This document shows, piece after piece, positions 18,748 through 27,550 of a stretch of 64,000 nt of DNA (positions within the stretch are counted from its first letter, which is position 1; each line of letters starts with the position of its first letter). A program made the position numbers and the translations under genes. The stretch comes from Pueribacillus theae (lineage in GTDB: Bacteria > Bacillota > Bacilli > Bacillales > UBA6769), in assembly GCF_003097615.1 (NCBI RefSeq), contig NZ_QCZG01000022.1, positions 1 through 64,000 on the forward strand. The letters run 5' to 3'. Under the pieces are notes generated by a model that was not told the DNA's origin, did not search any database, and worked only from the letters and a program-made list of their open reading frames with translations.

Positions 18748-19800
18748 ATGAAAGCAGCAGTAATGGAGCAAATAAAAAAACCTTTAGTTGTTCGACAGGT
18801 CGAAGATCCTACAATTGATGAGAACGGTGCGATTATTCGTGTGATGGCAAATGGAATTTGTCGTTCAGATTGGCATGCGTGGATGGGTGATCTTACGTGG
18901 GTTGGGATAAAAGTAGAGATGCCATGGGTGATGGGGCATGAGTTTACTGGTGTAGTTGAGGAAGTAGGAAAGAACATCAAAAATTTCAAAAAAGGAGATC
19001 GTGTCATTGTTCCGTTTACTCAAGGTGACGGTACTTGTGAACAATGCTTGTCAGGCCATCAGAACATTTGCGATAACATTCAAATGCCTGGTTTTTCATA
19101 TTGGGGGGGCTTCGGAGAATATACAGCTGTTCCAAATGCAGATTTGAACTTGGTCAAGTTGCCTGATGCCGTAGGCTTTGAAGAAGGTGCAAGTATTGGT
19201 TGCCGGTTTATGACATCATTTCATGCTATTACCGAACAGGCTAAAGTTAAACCAGGGGAATGGGTGGCTGTTTATGGAGCTGGTGGTATCGGTTTAGCAG
19301 CCATGCACATTGCAAGCGCTGCAGGTGCGAATGTGATTGCCATCGATATTGCACAAGACAAACTCGATTTCGCTAAGTCTGTTGGAGCGGACGTCACAAT
19401 TAACAGCAAAGAAACAAATCCTTGGAAAGAGGTTAGACAGATTACAAAAGGCGGTGCGCACGTTTCTATTGATGCTCTCGGTATTTCTGAAACAATTTTA
19501 AATTCGGTGAATTCCCTTCGAAAGCGGGGTCGCCATATTCAAATCGGGATGACATCAAGTGCCGAGAAAGGAATGGTGTCCGTACCTACAGATCTTATTA
19601 CAGCCAAGGAACTGCATTTTATTGGTTCATTTGGTATGCAGGCACCAAATTATCCGGCTATGTTACAAATGATTAGTACGGGTAAACTCAATCCTAGTAA
19701 ATTAGTCACGGATCTTGTTTCCATCGAAGAAGTTAGTGGTATCCTCGAAAAGATGGGAAATTATAACACACTTGGTGTAACAGTTGTGAACAAATGGTAA
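18748..19800 (+). CDS. zinc-dependent alcohol dehydrogenase (island copy A)
   Basis: A 350-residue medium-chain ADH. Catalytic zinc ligands C38 (NGICRSDWH) and H64 (MGHEF) are present. The structural-zinc lobe has C97, C100 and C108, with Asp at the place of the usual first Cys. The NAD site is GAGGIGLAA. It is gap-free against the copy at 33960-35012, with about 61 differences in 350 residues (roughly 83% identity by hand). The two genes differ widely in codon choice, so the duplication or transfer is old. AAGGAGG precedes ATG 18748. An aldehyde dehydrogenase follows 50 bases later. Confidence 0.95.
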   Translation: MKAAVMEQIKKPLVVRQVEDPTIDENGAIIRVMANGICRSDWHAWMGDLTWVGIKVEMPWVMGHEFTGVVEEVGKNIKNFKKGDRVIVPFTQGDGTCEQCLSGHQNICDNIQMPGFSYWGGFGEYTAVPNADLNLVKLPDAVGFEEGASIGCRFMTSFHAITEQAKVKPGEWVAVYGAGGIGLAAMHIASAAGANVIAIDIAQDKLDFAKSVGADVTINSKETNPWKEVRQITKGGAHVSIDALGISETILNSVNSLRKRGRHIQIGMTSSAEKGMVSVPTDLITAKELHFIGSFGMQAPNYPAMLQMISTGKLNPSKLVTDLVSIEEVSGILEKMGNYNTLGVTVVNKW

Positions 19801-19850
19801 ATCAAAACTTTAATTTAAATTAACTTCTGAGAGGGAATGAGGGAATTACG

Positions 19851-21332
19851 ATGGAACAAACTATTGAACTTAGTCCAAAAGTTGCGAGGTTTTTGCAAGG
19901 TAATAAAAAGTTGTTTATAAACGGACAATGGGTTGAATCGGTTAGCGGCAAAACTTTTGAGACAAAAAACCCAGCAACAAACGAAGTATTAGCGAATGTA
20001 TATGAAGCAGGTAAAGAAGAGGTAAATCGCGCGGTTGAAGCCGCCAGAGAAGCCTTTGATAACGGGCCATGGTCAAAAATCAATGCTTCTGATCGCAGTC
20101 GACTTATTTACAAGCTTGCGGATTTAATGGAGAAAAATGCTGAAGAGCTTGCACAACTTGATACTCTTGATAACGGTAAACCTATTAAAGAAACAAGGTA
20201 CGTAGATATCCCTACTGCCATAGAGCACTTTCGGTATTTTGCAGGATGGTCTACAAAAGTTGTTGGACAAACAATACCAGTAAGAGGGAATTTCTTTAAT
20301 TACACAAGGCATGAGCCTGTCGGGGTTGTTGGTCAAATCATTCCGTGGAATTTCCCTTTACTTATGGCAGCTTGGAAGCTTGGAGCCGCTCTTGCGACGG
20401 GCTGTACTGTGGTATTGAAGCCCGCAGAACAAACACCGTTATCTGTAATCTATCTTGCTGAGTTGATCCAAGAGGCTGGGTTCCCAGATGGGGTTGTAAA
20501 TATTGTTCAAGGATTTGGGGCTACAACTGGTGAAGCTCTTATAACGCATGAAAAGGTAAATAAAATTGCATTTACAGGTTCAACAAATGTTGGAAAACAC
20601 ATCATGCGCAGAGCTGCAGATACAGTAAAAAGAGTGACTCTGGAATTAGGCGGTAAATCGCCCAACATTATTCTCCCTGACGCTAATTTGTCCAGAGCGA
20701 TCCCAGGTTCACTTATGGGTATTATGTTTAATCAAGGTCAAGTATGTTGCGCAGGTTCTCGTCTTTTTATTCAAAAAAAGGTCTATGACAACGTTTTATC
20801 TGATCTAGTTTCCTATGCAAAAAGAATTAAACTTGGACCGGGTATGGACAGTGATACTCAGATGGGCCCCTTAGTTTCTGAAAAACAGCAATCAGAAGTT
20901 ATGAGCTATATTCATAAAGGCCAGGAAGAAGGCGCGGAGATGTTGACTGGCGGAAATGAGCCCTTTGATAGAGGTTATTTTGTTGAACCAACGATTTTTT
21001 CTGCAGTTGATGACAATATGACAATTGCAAGGGAAGAAATATTTGGTCCAGTAGTTGCAGCGATGCCTTTCGAAGATTTAGATGAAGTCATTAAGCGTGC
21101 AAATGATACGGCTTATGGACTAGCGGCCGGTTTGTGGACTGAAAATTTAAGAAATGCTCACTATGTTGCTAGCAAACTTCAAGCAGGTACCGTTTGGGTT
21201 AATTGTTATAATGTTCTAGATGCAGCGTCACCATTCGGTGGTTTTAAACAATCTGGAAGCGGACGTGAGATGGGTTCTTATGCACTTGATAATTATACTG
21301 AAGTGAAAAGTGTTTTTATTAATTTAAAATAA
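19851..21332 (+). CDS. aldehyde dehydrogenase (island copy A)
   Basis: A 493-residue NAD aldehyde dehydrogenase with PWNFP, FTGSTNVGK, LELGGKSPN, nucleophile Cys in GQVCCAGSR, EEIFGPV and PFGGFKQSG. It pairs with the preceding Zn-ADH, and the same ADH-ALDH order and length recur at 33960-36534. The paired genes would take a primary alcohol to the acid. The start ATG 19851 follows GAGAGGGAATGAGGG at moderate distance. Confidence 0.95.
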   Translation: MEQTIELSPKVARFLQGNKKLFINGQWVESVSGKTFETKNPATNEVLANVYEAGKEEVNRAVEAAREAFDNGPWSKINASDRSRLIYKLADLMEKNAEELAQLDTLDNGKPIKETRYVDIPTAIEHFRYFAGWSTKVVGQTIPVRGNFFNYTRHEPVGVVGQIIPWNFPLLMAAWKLGAALATGCTVVLKPAEQTPLSVIYLAELIQEAGFPDGVVNIVQGFGATTGEALITHEKVNKIAFTGSTNVGKHIMRRAADTVKRVTLELGGKSPNIILPDANLSRAIPGSLMGIMFNQGQVCCAGSRLFIQKKVYDNVLSDLVSYAKRIKLGPGMDSDTQMGPLVSEKQQSEVMSYIHKGQEEGAEMLTGGNEPFDRGYFVEPTIFSAVDDNMTIAREEIFGPVVAAMPFEDLDEVIKRANDTAYGLAAGLWTENLRNAHYVASKLQAGTVWVNCYNVLDAASPFGGFKQSGSGREMGSYALDNYTEVKSVFINLK

Positions 21333-21502
21333 TCGGATCTTGGTCAAGAGTAAAGATGTTAAGTAGTTTGCATGCTATCAGATGAGCATAAAGAGAGAGT
21401 AACGGCTTTCGTTAAAAAAAGTTTCGTTAAAAAAGTTAGGAAAAAATTCAGGTTATGCGACTCAATAGCTATCCCAAAAAACATTTTAGGAGGATTGTAA
21501 AA

Positions 21503-23365
21503 ATGACAAGCCAATCAACAGATGCTACCTCTTTTACAAAGGACGTACATGAAAAGTTTATGGAGTATCTTAATTTTGAAGACAAACAGGATTTTGAAGA
21601 TGCAGATAGAGGCTTAATTGCTTCATATGAAAATAGGATAGAAAATTTAAATGTAAATGATAGAACATCACCTGAAACAGTCAATCCAAGTTTATGGAGA
21701 AATGTGCAATTACAAGCAAAATCAGGTTTATTTAAAGTAGTTGATGGTATTTATCAAGTTCGCGGGCTTTCAATTGCGACGACAGTCTTTGTAGAAGGAA
21801 AAAATGGGGTCATCGTAATTGATACGTCATCTGGATTACGAACAGCAAAAGAAGCTATTGAGTTATATTATAACCATAGACCTAAAAAGCCAGTGACCGC
21901 GATTATTATTAGTCAAAGTCATGCCGATCATTATGGTGGCACGAAGGCAATCCTTGAGTATGCAGAGGATCCTAACATTCCAATTATTGTTCCAGAGCAT
22001 TTTGCTAAAGAGGCGTTCAGTGAAAATGTTTTGTTGGGACCAATTATGGGTCGACGTGCAGTTTATCAGTTTGGCCATGGTTTACCTGTTGGTGATAAAG
22101 GATTTTTATCAACAGGCATTGGTTCCATTTTCGGTTCAAGTAGTGCACCATATGGTTTTGAAATGCCAACAATTGAAATAAAAAATGAATTTGAAACAAT
22201 GGAAGTTGATGGGGTAACATTCCAATTTCTATTGGCTCCAAATACTGAAGCACCTGTTGAAATGCATTTTTATATTCAAGATTATAAAGCGCTATTTGTA
22301 TCAGAAAATGCAAATAAAACGATGCATCAAATTTATACGATTAGAGGGGCAAAAACCCGAGACACTTTAGAATGGGTTAAAGCAATTGACAAAACAATTG
22401 ATTTATTCGGAGACAAAGAGCTTGATGCTTTAATAATGATACACGCTTGGCCGGTATGGGGCAAAGAGCGAGCGATAGAACATTTGAAATTGCAACGTGA
22501 TTTATACAAATACATTCATGACCAAACAGTTCGTTTAGTGAATCATGGGTATACGATGGAAGAGATTGCAGAAATGCTTAAACTTCCAGATTCACTGGGT
22601 AAATACTGGGGAAATCGAGAATATTATGGAACTGTAAAACATAATTCCAAAGGAGTTTATAATTTTTACTTAGGATATTATAGCGGACATCCATCTGATT
22701 TAGATGCACTTCCTCAGATTGAATCGGGTCAAAAGTATTTGCAGTATATGGGTGGCGCAGCTAACGTTATAAAACAAGCGAAGGCAGATTACGAAAATGG
22801 CGAATATCGTTGGGTCGCTCAAGTTTTAAAACATGTAGTCATGGCCGACCCAAATAATACGGAAGCAAAAAATTTATTGGCTGACACTTATGAACAATTA
22901 GGGTATCAAGCCGAATCAGCTAACTGGAGAAACACTTATCTTATGGGGGCATTAGAATTAAGGAATGGATTACGTAAAAAAGCACCTGCTCCAAAAGAAA
23001 TGCCAGAGATGGTACAAAGAATGCCTTTTGATGAATTTTGTAAGTTGCTTGCCGTTAGGCTAAACGGACCGAAAGCTGAAGGGGTAAAAATCACCATTAA
23101 TGTATCCCTATCAGATTTGGAAGACCAATATACGATTTACCTAGAAAATTCTGTATTGAATAAGAAAAATAAGTTAGATGTTAACCCAGATGTTTCATTA
23201 ACAACTGATAAAGTTACATTCTATGAAATTACTGCTGGAGGCCTAGATCTCGACCAAGCCCAAGCTTCTGACAAATTGAAACTATCTGGAGATGAAAATA
23301 AATTCAATGAATTTTTAGCACTTTTGGATAACTTTGATCATCCTATTAACATTGTAACCCCATAA
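21503..23365 (+). CDS. alkylsulfatase-family metallo-beta-lactamase protein
   Basis: A 620-residue protein with the three-part layout of linear alkylsulfatases (SdsA1/YjcS/BDS1 family): an MBL-fold N-domain, an alkylsulfatase dimerisation domain (about 380-510: GYTMEEIAEMLKLPDSL, YYGTVKHNSKGVYNFYLGYY region) and an SCP2-like C-terminal domain (about 520-620). Seen landmarks are NTEAPVEM (about 247-254), SEN (267-269), TIRGAKTRD and HAWPVWG (H314). In the metal motif the first His is replaced: QSHADH at 138-143 instead of HxHxDH. No signal peptide, so it acts in the cytoplasm. AGGAGG sits 8 bases before ATG 21503. Family members hydrolyse alkyl sulfates to alcohol plus sulfate; activity here is uncertain because of the substitution. 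Confidence 0.9.
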   Translation: MTSQSTDATSFTKDVHEKFMEYLNFEDKQDFEDADRGLIASYENRIENLNVNDRTSPETVNPSLWRNVQLQAKSGLFKVVDGIYQVRGLSIATTVFVEGKNGVIVIDTSSGLRTAKEAIELYYNHRPKKPVTAIIISQSHADHYGGTKAILEYAEDPNIPIIVPEHFAKEAFSENVLLGPIMGRRAVYQFGHGLPVGDKGFLSTGIGSIFGSSSAPYGFEMPTIEIKNEFETMEVDGVTFQFLLAPNTEAPVEMHFYIQDYKALFVSENANKTMHQIYTIRGAKTRDTLEWVKAIDKTIDLFGDKELDALIMIHAWPVWGKERAIEHLKLQRDLYKYIHDQTVRLVNHGYTMEEIAEMLKLPDSLGKYWGNREYYGTVKHNSKGVYNFYLGYYSGHPSDLDALPQIESGQKYLQYMGGAANVIKQAKADYENGEYRWVAQVLKHVVMADPNNTEAKNLLADTYEQLGYQAESANWRNTYLMGALELRNGLRKKAPAPKEMPEMVQRMPFDEFCKLLAVRLNGPKAEGVKITINVSLSDLEDQYTIYLENSVLNKKNKLDVNPDVSLTTDKVTFYEITAGGLDLDQAQASDKLKLSGDENKFNEFLALLDNFDHPINIVTP

Positions 23366-23406
23366 TTTTTTAAAACTATTTTAAAAATGAAAAAGCAAAA
23401 GATTGA

Positions 23407-23467
23407 GTTGGGGAATCTTTCAAGTATAACATTTTAATGTGAGAAAGATATCCCCAACATTTTTTCT
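23407..23467 (+). terminator. strong terminator after the alkylsulfatase gene
   Basis: GTTGGGGAATCTTTC (23407-23421) pairs with GAAAGATATCCCCAAC (23443-23458) with one bulge, followed by ATTTTTT. Confidence 0.85.
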
Positions 23468-23732
23468 ATCGATCTTAAGAAGAATTTCCTATAGCAGATA
23501 TGTTACTGGGGGTAATTGAATAAATACAGCTTCATTTAAAGGATTTCAAATGGGTGAGTTTGCAGGTACTACTTTTGCAAGTACTACTGTAGTAATACCA
23601 GAGGCTGTCTAGAAGTATTTAAACATGATTTTTAGTCAGCCGATACTAATGTTAGGTTTTTTTGTATCTGATAGGAAGTCATTGAATAATATACCAATAA
23701 ATATTTATCATAATATCTCGATCTAAGATATA
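23468..23732. other. intergenic stretch with a possible gene remnant
   Basis: On the + strand around 23484-23612, two adjacent registers read protein-like (PIADMLLGVI, then after a shift SFKGFQMGEFAGTTFASTTV) and end at TAG 23610. This looks like the 3' tail of a decayed gene whose identity I cannot name. The rest is AT-rich with no clear feature. Confidence 0.3.
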
Positions 23733-24509
23733 TTAGCCGTTATACGAATCAAGCTTTAGTTGTAACGTATAATTTGTGCTTTCAACTGTATTTTGTTTTA
23801 AAGTAAAGAAATATTTACACCTATCACCGAGAATTATCCTCTTTTGAACGAGTTTTGCTTTTTTTTCCACAAATAAAACTCGTTCTGATAATAGAGATGG
23901 TTTTCCTGGGTGTGTATTCAAATGATTAGCTTCAAAATTATTTATTAAAATTGGTTCAATTTCTAATGTAGAATGAGTGAAATTAATATTATACTCATTC
24001 TTTATATATTCATAAAATATAGTATTTTCAATATCAACACTTAAAATATTAGGGATTAATTTTAACGGAATATAGATTGTCGATAACATTATTGGTTCTT
24101 TATCGATAGAGAAAACACCGAATAGTCTATAAATATTGTTTGATTCTTCTAAGATATTTTTAATGCGTTCAGGTGTATCTTTTTCAATACCTTGATCAAT
24201 TACTTTGTATTTTGGTTGTAAACCTTGTTTTTTTGCTTGTTGAAGAAAGCTTAAATCTCCTGTTAAATCATCAAACACTTTTCTTTTAGCTACAAACGTC
24301 CCTACCCCTTGTTTCCTTTCAATCAATCCTTCAACCATTAAATCACTTAACGCTTTTCTAACGGTTGCACGACTAATATTGTAAGTTTCCATAATTTCTC
24401 TTTCTGAAGGAACCTTTTCACCTTCCTTCCAAGAACCCTCCTTTATTTTCTCTTTTAATATTTCCTTTAACTGATAGTAAAGTGGTATCACGCTTTTTTC
24501 ATCTAGCAT
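23733..24509 (-). CDS. GntR-family regulator with UTRA domain (copy 2)
   Basis: A 258-residue paralogue of the regulator at 11263-12054, with winged-helix motifs IPLYYQLKEILKEKIKEGSW, VPSEREIM, SRATVRKAL and KQGVGTF, then a UTRA domain with the shared NFTHSTLEIEPI. ATG 24509 is preferred over GTG 24518 because GAGAG lies 8 bases before it. It closes the island on the opposite strand. Two closely related regulators bracketing one gene set suggests either separate control of the two halves or a duplicated local repressor. Confidence 0.9.
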   Translation of the reverse strand: MLDEKSVIPLYYQLKEILKEKIKEGSWKEGEKVPSEREIMETYNISRATVRKALSDLMVEGLIERKQGVGTFVAKRKVFDDLTGDLSFLQQAKKQGLQPKYKVIDQGIEKDTPERIKNILEESNNIYRLFGVFSIDKEPIMLSTIYIPLKLIPNILSVDIENTIFYEYIKNEYNINFTHSTLEIEPILINNFEANHLNTHPGKPSLLSERVLFVEKKAKLVQKRIILGDRCKYFFTLKQNTVESTNYTLQLKLDSYNG

Positions 24510-24561
24510 TTTATTCACTCTCGCTTTGTAAATTTATCTTAAGAACTATCTTATCAAATTT

Positions 24562-24816
24562 CTAATTAAATAACTCAAACTTCGCAGACTGAAATCGACA
24601 AATAAGCCTTGTATAGTTAGGCAGACCGTTAATCCATTGCTGAAGTTGACTTTTGATTAATTTTTGGGTCGTTTTATTTGACTTTTTTAGGGTATCTTTA
24701 AGAAGCTCGATTAATTGCTGTAAAGCGGCTGCCCAATCAAGTTCGTTTACTTCATCGCAAAGTCCATAGAGGATTCCACCTAAGGTAAGTTGATCTGTAT
24801 GCAGCGATTCTGCCAC
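24562..24816 (-). pseudogene. transposase C-terminal remnant
   Basis: An 84-codon frame (starting MAESLHTDQLTLGG, with KSQLQQWINGLPNYTRL) resembles the C-terminus of an IS4-like transposase. The upstream catalytic part is absent and the frame runs out through the terminal repeat at 24573-24586. It is not expected to be functional. Confidence 0.6.
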
Positions 24817-25021
24817 GACAACACGATATATCTGGAAAATACAATGGTGGTGTGGCTAATGAGTAAATCTGTTTGGTAGTGTTTTCTGGACAATCACACT
24901 ATACCAAAGAATGAGGTGTTTTTTGCATTTTTGATGCATTTTGTCAAGGAACATAATGAAACAACGAGTTATCAAATAAGCATAAGGCTTTAACCTAATT
25001 ATTTAGGTGCGAAGTTTGAGT
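24573..25021. mobile_element. internally deleted insertion sequence with 14-bp terminal inverted repeats
   Basis: ACTCAAACTTCGCA at 24573-24586 is the exact reverse complement of TGCGAAGTTTGAGT at 25008-25021. Between them lie only the tail of a transposase (minus strand) and about 190 bases of non-coding sequence, so the 449-bp unit is an IS that lost most of its transposase gene. No clear target-site duplication is visible. It marks the right edge of the AT-rich island. Confidence 0.8.
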
Positions 25022-25117
25022 CATTTATTAAAAATCGGCTGTCTTCGTAAAGTTTGTTGTTTAAAAAGAGATTGTTCAAAAAAATGGTAAAATAAGTGAA
25101 GGAGGAGGGTGAATTCT

Positions 25118-25852
25118 ATGGAGTATGGTTTTTGGTTAGTAATCATCTATGCGTTATTATATGAACCGATATTCGGATATTTTGATTTCAAAAAATTTAA
25201 AGTTGATGTAAGAGAAAATCAAAAGGCGAGGTTGAAATTTTATAAAAGTTCAATACTTGGTCTTTGGATTCCTACTGTTTTCATATTGCTGTTAGTTATT
25301 TTCACAGAACTAACTTTAAAAGATATTGGTTTGTCTGTCCCAAACATTAACATTAATATTTTAGGACCATTCGTTACCTATTCTGTATTTGCTGTTGCCT
25401 TTCTCTATTTAATTGGTATCTTGTATTATTCTATTGGCTATCAATTTAGCGATAAGATTAGGACTAAATTGGTACAAGCAAAACAGAAAGAATTGGATAA
25501 TGTCAGCTTTTCAGAAATATTACCCATTACTAATAAAGAGAAAAAAATATGGAACTATGTTTCGTTAACAGCAGGAATTACTGAAGAGATTATATATAGA
25601 GGTTTTTTAATCTTTGCTTTAGCTTATTTATTCCCTGATTTCTCTATTTGGTTAATTATTATATTTTCTTCACTTTTGTTCGGATTAGCTCATACCTACC
25701 AAGGTTTCGTAACTGGAGTTTTAAGAACAACTGTTTTTGGAGTAATATTTTCTATTCTTTATATTGGAATAGGTTCAATTTTGCCACTTATCGTCTTTCA
25801 TTTCTTGATAGACTATGTAGCAAAATTAGGAGAGTTAAAAGAACATAAATAA
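25118..25852 (+). CDS. CPBP family intramembrane metalloprotease
   Basis: A 244-residue polytopic protein with the CPBP (Abi/CAAX protease-like) motifs: EEIIYRG (motif 1 EExxxR), FGLAHTYQG (motif 2) and FHFLIDY (motif 3). In bacteria these membrane proteases are tied to bacteriocin immunity, signal-peptide processing or unknown roles. GGAGGAGGG ends 8 bases before ATG 25118. It is a single gene between the IS remnant and a terminator, and is AT-rich like the island. Confidence 0.88.
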   Translation: MEYGFWLVIIYALLYEPIFGYFDFKKFKVDVRENQKARLKFYKSSILGLWIPTVFILLLVIFTELTLKDIGLSVPNININILGPFVTYSVFAVAFLYLIGILYYSIGYQFSDKIRTKLVQAKQKELDNVSFSEILPITNKEKKIWNYVSLTAGITEEIIYRGFLIFALAYLFPDFSIWLIIIFSSLLFGLAHTYQGFVTGVLRTTVFGVIFSILYIGIGSILPLIVFHFLIDYVAKLGELKEHK

Positions 25853-25858
25853 AATTAG

Positions 25859-25886
25859 AACGCTTGATACTTCAAGCGTTTTTTTA
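25859..25886 (+). terminator. terminator after CPBP gene
   Basis: AACGCTTGA-TACT-TCAAGCGTT followed by a run of T. Confidence 0.85.
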
Positions 25887-26065
25887 TGCACTTCTAAGCA
25901 TATCTACGGTAGTATAATTGGATTTATGACAGCACCAAATAAAAGTTGCTTTACCCGTTCTTTAAATGGCATTATATCAAGCTATTTATATTATGGCCAA
26001 ATTGGCAACACAATCTATACGAAAACAGCATAAAAATTACAGCAGAACAGACTTTATAAAAAATA

Positions 26066-26095
26066 TTGACAAAACATTCACCAAAATAATAAAAT
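26066..26095 (+). promoter_or_regulatory. sigma-A-like promoter for the TetR operon
   Basis: TTGACA (26066-26071), 18-base spacer, TAAAAT (26090-26095). Just downstream, TGAACATTCA (26102-26111) has TGAA/TTCA half sites like those of FadR-type TetR repressors, suggesting self-control by the first gene. Confidence 0.5.
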
Positions 26096-26162
26096 TTATA
26101 TTGAACATTCATTATAAATAAAAACCGACTTTTAATGACACATATCAACAAGGAGACACAAC

Positions 26163-26756
26163 ATGCCAAAGGTAGGAATGGAAGACATTCGAAAAGGACA
26201 AGTCATCGAAGCGGCCAAGAAATGTATTGTTGATAAAGGGCTTTCTAACTTGTCGATGAAGGATATTGCAAAGGAAGCAGAAGTAAGCACAGGGATTATC
26301 TATCATTATTTTAAAAATAAAGAGGATGTCCTTTTGCAAGTTCTAAAAGAATCCTTTCGCAGTTCCCATGAACAAGTTATGGAGACGGTTGAGCCGCTTG
26401 AAACGCCGGAAGAGAAGTTAACAAAGCATTTGGAGAACATTAATTCCGTTCCGAAGGAAAATCCCGATTTTTATCTTTTGCTCATGAACTATTTAGGAGA
26501 GGCGAAGCATCATCCTGAAATCAAAAAAATCGTTGTTAAATTTTTCCGTAATTTGAAGACGTACATTGAAGAGTATTTAGGTAAAGATCTTAAATCTGAC
26601 GCTCGAATGAAACACCTTCCTATCATGATTTATGCCCTTGGATTAGGTCTGGGAATAATGTGGACGATGGACAACCAATTTTATGACATAGAGGAAATGG
26701 AAACGAGCATAAAAGATTTAATTTTTAGTTATGTAAACCTAGAAAAAGGCAGGTAA
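26163..26756 (+). CDS. TetR-family transcriptional regulator
   Basis: A 197-residue TetR repressor. The N-terminal helix-turn-helix is clear (LSNLSMKDIAKEAEVSTG, YHYFKNKEDVL); the rest is the helical ligand domain. It resembles the FadR/YsiA-type repressors that respond to acyl-CoA. Its TAA stop overlaps the ATG of the enoyl-CoA hydratase, so the two are translationally coupled, and two acyl-CoA ligases follow. It probably represses this operon until an acyl-CoA accumulates. Confidence 0.92.
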   Translation: MPKVGMEDIRKGQVIEAAKKCIVDKGLSNLSMKDIAKEAEVSTGIIYHYFKNKEDVLLQVLKESFRSSHEQVMETVEPLETPEEKLTKHLENINSVPKENPDFYLLLMNYLGEAKHHPEIKKIVVKFFRNLKTYIEEYLGKDLKSDARMKHLPIMIYALGLGLGIMWTMDNQFYDIEEMETSIKDLIFSYVNLEKGR

Positions 26757-27532
26757 TGACAATGAAGGTCCTTGTCGAAAAGAAAGGAAAAGTATGCACG
26801 ATTATAATTAATCGGCCAGAAGTAAGGAATGCGGTTGATCGGGAAACGGCACGGCTGCTCGCAGATGCCTTTCGAGATTTTGAAAGTGATCCCGATATGC
26901 ATACCGCTGTATTGTATGGGAATGGTGGCGCTTTCTGTGCCGGTGCAGATTTGGAAGCGCTCTCAATGAATGCGGGTAATCGAATGGAAATGGACATGTC
27001 CAAAGATGGGCCGATGGGTCCTAGCAGAATGCATTTATCAAAGCCCGTTATCGCAGCGGTGTCAGGCTATGCGGTTGCGGGAGGATTGGAGCTTGCCATT
27101 TGGTGTGACTTAAGGGTAATGGAAGAGAATGCGATGTTTGGGGTGTTTTGCCGCCGCTTCGGCGTTCCTCTCGTTGACGGAGGAACGCAAAGGTTGCCTC
27201 GCTTGATTGGGATGAGCCGTGCGTTAGATCTCATTTTAACCGGCCGCCCTGTTGATGCCGAGGAAGCCTTGGCAATAGGTCTCGCTAACCGGGTTGTAAA
27301 AACTGGCACAGCAAGAGAAGAAGCTGAGAAGCTTGCCGCACAAATTGCAGAATTTCCGCAAATTTGTATGAGAAGCGACCGTGAGGCTGTTTACCGAGGA
27401 TTTGATCAAGATTTTGACAAAGGGATGCAGCTCGAATTTTTGTTAGGCATGAATGTCGTGAACAGCGGGGAAACCGTGGAAGGTGCGACCCGCTTTGCCA
27501 AAGGGGAAGGAAGGCATGGAAAATTTAATTAA
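26756..27532 (+). CDS. enoyl-CoA hydratase/isomerase family protein
   Basis: A crotonase-fold protein of 258 residues: NRPEVRNA, GNGGAFCAGADL (oxyanion hole), AAVSGYAVAGGLELA and a downstream GVPLVDGGTQRL segment with one acidic residue but without the full Glu pair of classical hydratases. It would hydrate or isomerise an enoyl-CoA. ATG 26756 overlaps the TetR stop (TAATG); ATG 26762 is an alternative with a better-spaced AGG. It is in one operon with two ligases. Confidence 0.9.
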   Translation: MTMKVLVEKKGKVCTIIINRPEVRNAVDRETARLLADAFRDFESDPDMHTAVLYGNGGAFCAGADLEALSMNAGNRMEMDMSKDGPMGPSRMHLSKPVIAAVSGYAVAGGLELAIWCDLRVMEENAMFGVFCRRFGVPLVDGGTQRLPRLIGMSRALDLILTGRPVDAEEALAIGLANRVVKTGTAREEAEKLAAQIAEFPQICMRSDREAVYRGFDQDFDKGMQLEFLLGMNVVNSGETVEGATRFAKGEGRHGKFN

Positions 27533-27550
27533 TTTTGGGAGGGATTATAA

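Noticed and set aside
22044-22313. Antisense open frame inside the alkylsulfatase gene
   Set aside because: Low-complexity shadow with no start signal.
8008-24509. Prophage or integrative element
   Set aside because: No integrase, tRNA attachment site or structural gene was seen; only a deleted IS borders the block.
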